Positions 26,591 to 35,010 of a stretch of DNA of 64,000 bases are shown here, in pieces (positions within the stretch are counted from its first letter, which is position 1; every line of letters begins with the position of its first letter). The DNA comes from Maribellus luteus (lineage in GTDB: Bacteria; Bacteroidota; Bacteroidia; Bacteroidales; Prolixibacteraceae). The notes beneath the pieces were generated by a model. It saw only the letters and a program-made list of their open reading frames with translations, made no database searches and was not told the DNA's origin. A program made the position numbers and the translations under genes. Location: assembly GCF_003576475.1 (NCBI RefSeq), contig NZ_QWGR01000002.1, positions 1 through 64,000 on the forward strand. Direction: 5' to 3'.

Positions 26591-28810
26591 ATGATTCTTG
26601 TACGCGAGTGTTTAGAGTTGTTATTTCAAAACAGGACATTAACAGTGAAATCCATTTCATTCTATATTAAAAAAATAAGAGGCAGTTCCTTTCCTGAACT
26701 TTTAATTCTTCTTTATTCAAAAATTAGAAGAAACGTTTCCCCTGTATTCAGATTTCGGGACTTGTATTTCAACACCCAATCAAATTCATATTTACAACTT
26801 AATTCAATAATAAATGTTGGCGGATTCAAAGAGTTAAATGACACCCGTTTACAATATTTTGAAAATATGTGCTTATCTCATCGGTTCAATTTACTCGGAA
26901 GCGGATGGGTAACTAACAGTTATGATTCCCGATCTTTAGGAGTTGAAGGGCATCGTTACGAGATGAATGTGCCAATTAAAGAGTTTGACAACGAAGGCCT
27001 GTGGTTGGAGGTGATCGTTCGGAAATCGCACCTCAAAAATGCTCAAAAAATATGGAAGCTAATCGATGATAACGACTATATACCCATTGATTGGCAAAAA
27101 GATTTTAAAAGTGGATTTCGTTGGAGTAGTAAAGATTGGTATAACGACGTAAGAAAAGGGATTGTTGGAGAAAAACCAGGTGTAGACATAAAGGTGCCAT
27201 GGGAGTTGTCGCGGATGCAACACTTTCCATATTTGGCACTACATTCAACCGGCAAAAATAGAAATGCAATCGTTAAAGAATTTCGGAACCAGGTTTTGGA
27301 CTTTATTGCTACCAATCCGCCTCGTATGGGGGTAAACTGGAAGTGTACAATGGATGTAGCCATAAGAGCAGCCAATCTCTTGATTTCTTATGATCTGTTT
27401 TGTCAGAAAGATGACGGGAATGTATTTGATAAAGAAATTCAAACAGTGTTTGCCAATTCTATGTACGAACATGGCCGGCATATATTTCATAACCTGGAGT
27501 GGCAGGTAGATATGACATCAAACCACTACCTGGCAAATATAACGGGGTTGTTGTTTATTGCTGCTTATTTAGAGAACACAAAAGAAACTAATACGTGGTT
27601 GGTGTTTTGTACAAACGAAATTATAAAACAGTACCAAAAGCAATTTTATGAGGATGGAGCAAACTTTGAAGCGAGTACCTGCTATCATCGGTTAAGTAGC
27701 GAAATGATCGTTTATGCTACCGCTTTGTTACTTGGACTGCCAGATGAAAAGGTGGCGGTTTTAAAACACTTTAAAAAAAATAGCAGAAAGGTTCCGTTCC
27801 TATACCGAGATAAAATACAATATTACAAGATCGAGGACAACAAATTATATTTCCCCGATTGGTATTTGCAGAAACTCTCCAACACCAGACATTTCACTAA
27901 AAACATTTCCAAACCTTCGGGAGATGTAGTACAGATAGGAGACAATGATAGTGGGCAGTTCTTCAAGTTATTTCCTGTGGGTAATTTTATGAGCAATAAA
28001 GAAGCCGGCGATATTTACTTAAATCTGGAAGGCTATAATAGTTTGATGTCTGAAAATGATCTGTTTTGGGACGAAAATGCACTTAATCACTCCGGTTTAT
28101 TGAATGCATTTTCCGGATTATATGATTCAGTCGTTCATAGTGTAGAGGCTGGTTTTGTCAAAAAGCTCTCTCGTAATTACATGTTAAAGTATAATCCGGA
28201 GTATTATAGATTAAAAATTGATACGAATTTTGTTATTCCGGAATTACCGTTTGAGGATCAACTAATAACCAAGGTTGGAGAGTACACGGATCGTCCAATT
28301 CTGGAAGGGGCAAAACTTTATACTTATTCCTATTTTGGGCTGATTATTATTAAATCTCCGGAATTGTTTTTTTCGGTTTTTTATGGTCATCATCAAAATT
28401 ATTATTGCAACTGGGGGCATGCTCACAGCGACAAATTATCGGTGGAATTATCTATAAATAATACGGATATTTATAGCGATCCTGGAACTTATATTTATAC
28501 TGCATTGCCCGAAAAGAGAATGCTTTTTGCAAAAGCATCAGCTCACCATACTATAGATACAGGGGTTGAAAGTCTCAAAAGAGAATCGACCTTTCTGGCA
28601 AGAGCAGATTATCAGGTTAAGGTCATACATTGCGATGTTTCGAAGATTGTTCTCTACATTGAATATGGTGATGTGAAACATCTGAGAGATATTTCTATAT
28701 CGAATGAAGCAATTATTGTTAACGATAAATGTAACAAGCATTTTACATATCCTCAGTTTGGGTTTATGTCAAATGGATATGGCAAAATCAAAAAGATAGA
28801 TTTACGATAG
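26591..28810 (+). CDS. Heparinase II/III-family polysaccharide lyase-like protein, copy 1
   Basis: 739 residues. An alpha/alpha-toroid (about 100-430) carries DVKVPWELSRMQH, NPPRMGVNWKCTMDVAIRAA, SNHYLANITGLL and the active-site stretch FEASTCYHRLSSEM (about 357-370); the C-terminal beta-sandwich carries GHAHSDKLSVEL (about 609) and the AHHTID segment. The family cleaves uronate-containing polysaccharides by beta-elimination. The N-terminus has no signal peptide, which is unusual for a lyase. Tandem paralogue follows with a 1-base overlap. A role in processing the polymer made by this locus, as AlgL does for alginate, is inference. Confidence 0.9.
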   Translation: MILVRECLELLFQNRTLTVKSISFYIKKIRGSSFPELLILLYSKIRRNVSPVFRFRDLYFNTQSNSYLQLNSIINVGGFKELNDTRLQYFENMCLSHRFNLLGSGWVTNSYDSRSLGVEGHRYEMNVPIKEFDNEGLWLEVIVRKSHLKNAQKIWKLIDDNDYIPIDWQKDFKSGFRWSSKDWYNDVRKGIVGEKPGVDIKVPWELSRMQHFPYLALHSTGKNRNAIVKEFRNQVLDFIATNPPRMGVNWKCTMDVAIRAANLLISYDLFCQKDDGNVFDKEIQTVFANSMYEHGRHIFHNLEWQVDMTSNHYLANITGLLFIAAYLENTKETNTWLVFCTNEIIKQYQKQFYEDGANFEASTCYHRLSSEMIVYATALLLGLPDEKVAVLKHFKKNSRKVPFLYRDKIQYYKIEDNKLYFPDWYLQKLSNTRHFTKNISKPSGDVVQIGDNDSGQFFKLFPVGNFMSNKEAGDIYLNLEGYNSLMSENDLFWDENALNHSGLLNAFSGLYDSVVHSVEAGFVKKLSRNYMLKYNPEYYRLKIDTNFVIPELPFEDQLITKVGEYTDRPILEGAKLYTYSYFGLIIIKSPELFFSVFYGHHQNYYCNWGHAHSDKLSVELSINNTDIYSDPGTYIYTALPEKRMLFAKASAHHTIDTGVESLKRESTFLARADYQVKVIHCDVSKIVLYIEYGDVKHLRDISISNEAIIVNDKCNKHFTYPQFGFMSNGYGKIKKIDLR

Positions 28811-31005
28811 TGTCAGAAATTCTAAAAATATTGCTCCATAATAAGCTGAATCTAACCTTTTGGGGGAAAGTATTCAGGATCATTGTATTTAAGATTAAAA
28901 GCCCTTCATTGAGACGTAAAGCACTAAAGGGAGATACACGCTGTTATTCACAACATCAGTCTTTGAACACTTTTTTGAGTGTGATAGATATTCAGCACAG
29001 TATTGAAGAATCGGTTGTTGATTATCATATTAAAATGTACCTCCGTCATCGTTACGACTTATTGGGAAGTGGATGGGTAAAGCACACATACTGTTCACAA
29101 CCGTTGGGAGTGGAGGGCATCAAGTACAATGAAAACATAAAAATCGAAGACTTTGATAAGGCAGGGAATTGGCTGTCTAAAATTTTAGCACCGGCGCACC
29201 TTGAAGAATCAAAAAGAATTTGGGCCTTGACGGATGAAGGCTATGAACCGATTGACTGGCAGAAAGATTTTAAGTCGGGGGCCAGGTATGGCAATAACAT
29301 CTGGTACAAAGACTGCAGGAAGGTTGTCAATAAAAAGGGGGTGGATGTAAAAGTGCCTTGGGAACTGTCCCGGATGCAACATTTAGCACAACTTGCGGCT
29401 TTTTCTATCTTCAAAAATAAAGAAGTCCGGAGTAAAATTATACGGGAGTTTAGAAATCAGTTTCTTGATTTTTCGGCAACCAATCCACCACAAATGGGAG
29501 TGTGCTGGAATTGTACTATGGATGTTGCCGTTAGAGCCTCCAACCTTTTAATCGCCTATGATATTTTAAAACAAGTAGACGATGAAAATATTTTAGATGA
29601 TGCCTTTGGGGCGCTCTTTGTTCAATCAATGTATGAACACGGAAAGCACATTGTAAACAATATCGAGTATGCTTTTATCCCCTCCAATCACTTTCTTTCT
29701 AATGTGGTTGGTTTGCTGTATATATCAGCCTACTTGCCAGGCTCGGAAGAGACCGATACCTGGCTGGCTTTTTCTTTGCAGGAAGTCATTGCCCGTATGA
29801 AACAGCAATTTTCCGACGATGGGACTAATTTTGAGAGTTCAACGGCTTATCACCGAATAAGCACTGAGATGATGCTGTATGCCACAGCACTTATCGTAAG
29901 CTTACCTGAAAACAGAAAGAAGGCCCTGGCAAAATACGACCATAAGCGTTGGACGAAAAATCCGGTATTAAAAGCCAGGAAATTCCAGGAATGGAATTCA
30001 GAATCTGGGAAAATACTTCCTGACTGGTTTGTTAAACGCTTATACCAAGCCGGGCGTTTTGTTTTTGATATTACAAAACCGACGAATGAAGTACCGCAAA
30101 TAGGAGATAACGATAGTGGCAGGTTCTTGAAACTTAGTCCTGTTGGGAAGTTTGTTCCAAATAAGGAAGTCGAGAAAAAGTATGCCAACTTAAATGGCTA
30201 CAATGAACTGATAAGCAATTATGCTGAAGAAGATGAGGACTTTTGGGATGAAAACGCATTAAATCATTCTTCATTACTGGCAGCGATGTCAGGCTTGTTT
30301 GATGATTCCGACTTTGATCGTTCAAATGATTTATGGTTGGAGAAGAGTCTTGTACAAAGTTTAAGCAATGGAGAAAAATTTCGCATTTCTGGTACGAATA
30401 GTATTGTGAGCTCTCTTTCTGCTAGTACAGAAAATTTAGAATACAAAAGCGAATGGGTATATACAGCAAGTCTCAATAGCCGTGATAAATTAACCGACAA
30501 GCTGCAATTCATTGCATATTCCGATTTTGGGGTTTACATTTTTAAATCAACCAGAGTTTATCTTTCAATATTGGGAGTAACAAATTCTTCGAATCAACCG
30601 TTTGCTCATTTTCACGATGATAAGCTTTCGTTTGAGCTTACTATTGATGGGAAAGATATAGTTGTAGATCCTGGTTCGTATTTGTATACTCCTTTGCCTG
30701 ACATATATAAGGCCTTTAAAAGCTCAAAAGCCCATCATTCAATAATTGTGGAAAGCAGGAAGCAAGGATTAATTCATAATTTGTCAAGAAAAAACAGATA
30801 CCCCAAGATAGACATAGTAGGATTAGACGTGAATAGCATTTGCTTACAAGTCAAAATGAAGGACATTATAAAACAACGAAGATTTACTATCGAAGAGAAT
30901 AGAGTTGTCATTGAAAGTTCTTGCAATAGAGCGTTCCTGGATAATACAGGAAAAGTTAAAGAGTATTCTAACGGGTATGGAAAATTATTGAACAATGTCT
31001 TATAG
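28810..31005 (+). CDS. Heparinase II/III-family polysaccharide lyase-like protein, copy 2
   Basis: 731 residues from a GTG start that shares one base with the preceding stop. The motif order matches copy 1: DWQKDFKSGARYG, DVKVPWELSRMQH, NPPQMGVCWNCTMDVAVRAS, SNHFLSNVVGLLY, FESSTAYHRISTEM (about 340-353), QIGDNDSGRFLKL, FAHFHDDKLSFEL (about 598) and AHHSIIV. It is therefore an ancient tandem duplicate with the active-site Tyr/His kept. It also lacks an evident signal peptide. It overlaps CapK copy 2 by 11 bases, so the three genes are translationally linked. Confidence 0.9.
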   Translation: MSEILKILLHNKLNLTFWGKVFRIIVFKIKSPSLRRKALKGDTRCYSQHQSLNTFLSVIDIQHSIEESVVDYHIKMYLRHRYDLLGSGWVKHTYCSQPLGVEGIKYNENIKIEDFDKAGNWLSKILAPAHLEESKRIWALTDEGYEPIDWQKDFKSGARYGNNIWYKDCRKVVNKKGVDVKVPWELSRMQHLAQLAAFSIFKNKEVRSKIIREFRNQFLDFSATNPPQMGVCWNCTMDVAVRASNLLIAYDILKQVDDENILDDAFGALFVQSMYEHGKHIVNNIEYAFIPSNHFLSNVVGLLYISAYLPGSEETDTWLAFSLQEVIARMKQQFSDDGTNFESSTAYHRISTEMMLYATALIVSLPENRKKALAKYDHKRWTKNPVLKARKFQEWNSESGKILPDWFVKRLYQAGRFVFDITKPTNEVPQIGDNDSGRFLKLSPVGKFVPNKEVEKKYANLNGYNELISNYAEEDEDFWDENALNHSSLLAAMSGLFDDSDFDRSNDLWLEKSLVQSLSNGEKFRISGTNSIVSSLSASTENLEYKSEWVYTASLNSRDKLTDKLQFIAYSDFGVYIFKSTRVYLSILGVTNSSNQPFAHFHDDKLSFELTIDGKDIVVDPGSYLYTPLPDIYKAFKSSKAHHSIIVESRKQGLIHNLSRKNRYPKIDIVGLDVNSICLQVKMKDIIKQRRFTIEENRVVIESSCNRAFLDNTGKVKEYSNGYGKLLNNVL

Positions 31006-32353
31006 AGAAAACAAAGTAATTAAGCATTTATATAAGTTAACTCCAAGAATATTACGACCTGGAGGAGTTTGGTATCTCAAGACACAAAGCTTAATAAATA
31101 AAACTGAGTTTCTTTCAAAGGAAGAAATAGAGGAATGGCAATTGTATCGATTGAAAGACATTGTTGTTTTTGCCTGGAACAATATACCTGGATACCGGGA
31201 ACTGTGGCAATCACATGGAGTTGATCCTTCAGCGTTAAAGCAACTATCCGATATAGAGAAATTTCCAACAGTTTCGAAAGAGTTTCTGAGAGAAAACATA
31301 GCTGTTTTTACAAAAAAGCAGCTTTTCATGCAATATCAAACCACCGGAGGATCAACAGGAATCCCATTTGGGTTTTATGTTCAGGAGAGAAACAAATACA
31401 TAGAGCGAGCTTTCATTGATGATATTTGGAAGAGAAAACATCAAAAAGATAAAAATCCCCTTAGTGTTATTTTGAGAGGGAAGAAAACATTAAAGCCCGT
31501 TGAATTTGACCCTATTGAGGGGATTCTGTTATCTTCATACGAGATAGATCTTAAAAATGTAAAAGAATACATACAAATTATTGAAAAATATCATCCTGGA
31601 ATTTTTCAGGCTTATCCATCGGCAATTAGCCAAATGGCTAAAATAATGAGCGACAATAACCTACAAATCAATCATCAATTTGATTCAATAATGTTAGGGT
31701 CTGAACCATTGTATGAATTTCAGAAGGAAATTATAAAACAGGTTTTCGATGCGCCGATTTCTCATTGGTATGGTGCGACAGAAAAAGTTGTATTAGCCGG
31801 GAACTGTGAATATGACCACCGTTTTCATATTTTCCCTCAATATGGATATACTGAAATACTCAAAGAGGATAATACTTATGCGCAAGAAGGGGAGACAGGG
31901 GAAATTGTTGGAACAAGCTTTTGGAATTACACTACTCCTTTGATTCGTTACAGAACAATGGATTATGCTGAAGTTGGGAGTGGTCATTGTGAAAAATGTG
32001 GACGAAATTATCAATTACTAAATAAGATTGAAGGCCGAAAACAGGATATTATCATCGACAAAGAAGGCAACAAAATTACCCTTACCGCATTAATTTTTGC
32101 ACAGCATTTTCATGCATTTGGTAATATAAGACAACTTCAGGTAGTACAAGAAGAAATGGGAAAGATTACACTTGTTGTTATTCCAAATAATAACTTTTCG
32201 GGGAAAGATGCTGAAGAACTAATTGCTAAAACTACGAGAGCTACAAACAACAGACTTGATGTTACTGTAAAACAAGTGAAAGAAATTCCTCTAACCTCTC
32301 AGGGTAAATTAAGGTTTCTTGATCAACACCTGGATATGGCTAAATATATTTAA
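30995..32353 (+). CDS. CapK / phenylacetate-CoA-ligase-family adenylate-forming enzyme, copy 2
   Basis: 452 residues, collinear with copy 1 (22906-24255): TTGGSTGIPFGFY (about 116), QAYPSAISQMAKIM, IMLGSEPLYEFQ, HWYGATEKVVLAGNC, RYRTMDYAEVG, CEKCGRNYQ (about 331) and QGKLRFLDQ at the C-terminus. All adenylation motifs are intact, so both copies are probably active, perhaps with different acyl or amino-acid substrates. ATG at 30995. Confidence 0.9.
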   Translation: MSYRENKVIKHLYKLTPRILRPGGVWYLKTQSLINKTEFLSKEEIEEWQLYRLKDIVVFAWNNIPGYRELWQSHGVDPSALKQLSDIEKFPTVSKEFLRENIAVFTKKQLFMQYQTTGGSTGIPFGFYVQERNKYIERAFIDDIWKRKHQKDKNPLSVILRGKKTLKPVEFDPIEGILLSSYEIDLKNVKEYIQIIEKYHPGIFQAYPSAISQMAKIMSDNNLQINHQFDSIMLGSEPLYEFQKEIIKQVFDAPISHWYGATEKVVLAGNCEYDHRFHIFPQYGYTEILKEDNTYAQEGETGEIVGTSFWNYTTPLIRYRTMDYAEVGSGHCEKCGRNYQLLNKIEGRKQDIIIDKEGNKITLTALIFAQHFHAFGNIRQLQVVQEEMGKITLVVIPNNNFSGKDAEELIAKTTRATNNRLDVTVKQVKEIPLTSQGKLRFLDQHLDMAKYI

Positions 32354-32363
32354 ACGCTCGGAT

Positions 32364-33446
32364 ATGGAATTTAATGCAAAAATAGGTTTTGTTGGAGATG
32401 TTATCTTAAAAACAAGGGGAAAGAAAAATCCATTTAGTTATTTCATTCACGAGTTTAATGAGCTTGACTTACTGATTGTAAATCTTGAAACCATAATATC
32501 AAACAAAGCATTTATTCCATCAAAACGAAAATCGGTGTTATTTAAAACCGAAGAGAAGAACCTTGTGTGGCTTGAAGAATTTAAGGACAAAGTTTTATTT
32601 TGCTTAAGTAATAACCATATATACGACTACTTTGAAGAAGGTTATAATGACACAATAGCTTGTTTGAATCGCAAAGGGTTTATGTTTTGTGAATACAATA
32701 ATTCAAAAGTAATTTATTTAAAGGGGAAAAAACTTAATGTCAATAATTTCAACCTTACCGGAGATTGGCAAAAAGAATATAAAAAAGTAAATCTCAACTA
32801 TGTCATAGATGCAATTAATATTGTTGCTGTTCATTGGGGGAAAGAGCATCTAATATTACCTGCACCATATCAAATAAAACTAGCAGAAGACTGGCTTAGC
32901 AGGGGGTTTAAGATAATTGTTGGACATCATTCTCACACGTTAAATCCTATAGAGAGAATAGATAATGATAAAATAATTGCCTATTCTTTGGGCAATTTTA
33001 ATTCATTTCAGTTCGACATAAAGCCTTCTTTCCTGAATTTGTATTCAGGGTTGCTCACCGTCTTGATAAAAGGTGATTCGTTATCATACCATATGATGCC
33101 CTGTTATATCGATGACAATTATTCACCAAAACCGACTGTATTGAATTTTATTGACACTATAAACAACGAGTACCTAAAATATAAACGAAAGCCATTTTGG
33201 AAACAAGATGTAATTTTTAAATTCCATACTGCCCCTGAATTTTTCAGGAATAATATTGTTGGAGGATTTTTCCCGCGAATTAGAAAGAACGGATGGAAGG
33301 AAGTTTTTCCATTTATTAAGTGGTTTTTTACGCGAGGATTTTTATATATGTGTCTAATACCCTTCTCCACTATGTTTTCATCAACAAAAACGCTGAGAAG
33401 ATTAAAGAAATATAAATTGAATGAAAAAGAAGAAATTAGTAATTAG
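32364..33446 (+). CDS. CapA-family metallophosphoesterase-like protein
   Basis: 360 residues from the ATG at 32364, 10 bases after CapK copy 2 (a longer frame from 32319 would overlap that gene). The CapA/PgsA fold is shown by FVGDV (near the N-terminus), VNLET, LSNNH, VHWGKEH, VGHHSH and YSLGNF, in family order. The family is named for poly-gamma-glutamate export but is common in polysaccharide loci. No signal peptide or N-terminal anchor is seen, unlike typical PGA-synthesis CapA. Next to two CapK genes, it suggests amino-acid or phosphate decoration of the glycan. Confidence 0.85.
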   Translation: MEFNAKIGFVGDVILKTRGKKNPFSYFIHEFNELDLLIVNLETIISNKAFIPSKRKSVLFKTEEKNLVWLEEFKDKVLFCLSNNHIYDYFEEGYNDTIACLNRKGFMFCEYNNSKVIYLKGKKLNVNNFNLTGDWQKEYKKVNLNYVIDAINIVAVHWGKEHLILPAPYQIKLAEDWLSRGFKIIVGHHSHTLNPIERIDNDKIIAYSLGNFNSFQFDIKPSFLNLYSGLLTVLIKGDSLSYHMMPCYIDDNYSPKPTVLNFIDTINNEYLKYKRKPFWKQDVIFKFHTAPEFFRNNIVGGFFPRIRKNGWKEVFPFIKWFFTRGFLYMCLIPFSTMFSSTKTLRRLKKYKLNEKEEISN

Positions 33447-35010
33447 TTCCGACTGCATTAAATATTCTTGTTCTGATACGGATTCCTTTAAACTGGAAGA
33501 CATATACCTATTTATAAAGAATAAGACTATATTCAAGATGTTCCGGAAGTATGATGAAGTTGGTATTGAGGAACCGACTTTGATGTTTATTCAATATATA
33601 TTTTACAAAAGCCTCATTGCTTTTTTCCTTTCGTCACGTAAGTCTTATTTCTTTGATAATAAGGATACAAGACAAATAACGATATTCTTTATCTTCAAAC
33701 AGGGATGGATTTGGATTTATGATCTGCTAAGGGCGCCTTTTATGAGGCTTGTAGTAAAACGAAGACTAAAGAAAATATCTCATTTTAATCCAGAAACCAG
33801 AACAGAAGGGGGAATATCGCCCATTTATATAAGACAGGAATTATTTCTAGGAATAAAGTCAGGAGGTTCAATAGGACATATGTCTGGGGTTATTAATGCT
33901 CTGCTGAAGAAAGGATTACCTCCTGTTTTCTTCTCGACCGATTATATCCCTGAGGTAAGTGATGAGGTTAAAACAAATATTGTTTTACCAAATAATAAAT
34001 TTTGGAATTCTGAGTTCGATTTAATTTTGAATTTTAACCAAAAGGTCTGTTCTGACATTGTTTCGTGTATCGGCGAGGAAAGGCCTAAGTTTATATATCA
34101 GCGCTTTGGTTTAGGGAATTTTTCGGGTAGTCAATTAGCTGAAAAATGGAATATTCCATATATAATGGAGTACAATGGGTCTAGTATTAATTCCAGAAAA
34201 ATGTGGTCGAATAGTAAAACAATAAAATATGAAGCACTTTTTTGGGAAATTATAAAAACCGAGGCAAATTGTGCAAATTTAATAGTTGTTGTAAGTAAGC
34301 CATTGAAAGAAGAGCTTATCGAATTGGGAGTTGAAAAGACTAAAATTCTGGTTAATCCCAACGGTGTTGATCCTGAAAAGTATAATCCAAATATTACGGG
34401 GGATGAGCTTATTAAAAAGCATAGTCTCGAAAATAAGACTATAATTGGTTTCATTGGTACTTTTGGTGTTTGGCATGGGGTGGAAAACTTATTGGAAGCC
34501 TATATTCTTCTTTTAAAGAGAAATCCTGATTACAGAAATACGACCAAACTCATGTTAATTGGAGACGGCAAACTGATGTTTCAGGTTAAAAACAGAATCG
34601 AAGAAGAAAACATCAGCGATAATGTTATTGTTACCGGACTTGTCCCTCAGAATGAAGGGCCAAAATATCTTTCCTGTTGTGATATTTTGTGCGCACCAAC
34701 AAAACCCAATCCTGATGGCTCCCGATTCTTTGGTTCTCCTACAAAGCTTTTTGAATATATGGCAATGGGAAAAGCCATTGTTTCATCGGATATAGAACAA
34801 CAGGGCGAAATTCTGGAACATCAAAAAGATGCGATTCTTACTAAGCCGGGAGATGTTCCTGCGCTTGCGGAAGGAATATCTCATCTGCTTGAAGATTCCT
34901 TATTAAGAGATACTCTGGGAAGAAACGCCCGAAAAAAAGTAATTGAAAATTACACCTGGGAAAAACATACCCAAAAGATTTTAGACTCTCTTATACAACT
35001 GCAAAACTGA
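33421..35010 (+). CDS. Glycosyltransferase family 4-type protein
   Basis: 529 residues. The C-terminal half (about 330-525) is a GT-B donor-binding domain: GFIGTFGVWHGVENLLEAY, then IVTGLVPQNEGPKYL and FFGSPTKLFEYMAMGKAIVS with the retaining-GT glutamate. The first 120 residues, rich in Phe, Lys and Arg, are not part of the usual GT4 N-domain and have no recognised fold. ATG at 33421 overlaps the CapA-like gene by 26 bases. Its 3' end overlaps that of the convergent oxidoreductase by 20 bases. Confidence 0.9.
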   Translation: MKKKKLVISSDCIKYSCSDTDSFKLEDIYLFIKNKTIFKMFRKYDEVGIEEPTLMFIQYIFYKSLIAFFLSSRKSYFFDNKDTRQITIFFIFKQGWIWIYDLLRAPFMRLVVKRRLKKISHFNPETRTEGGISPIYIRQELFLGIKSGGSIGHMSGVINALLKKGLPPVFFSTDYIPEVSDEVKTNIVLPNNKFWNSEFDLILNFNQKVCSDIVSCIGEERPKFIYQRFGLGNFSGSQLAEKWNIPYIMEYNGSSINSRKMWSNSKTIKYEALFWEIIKTEANCANLIVVVSKPLKEELIELGVEKTKILVNPNGVDPEKYNPNITGDELIKKHSLENKTIIGFIGTFGVWHGVENLLEAYILLLKRNPDYRNTTKLMLIGDGKLMFQVKNRIEEENISDNVIVTGLVPQNEGPKYLSCCDILCAPTKPNPDGSRFFGSPTKLFEYMAMGKAIVSSDIEQQGEILEHQKDAILTKPGDVPALAEGISHLLEDSLLRDTLGRNARKKVIENYTWEKHTQKILDSLIQLQN

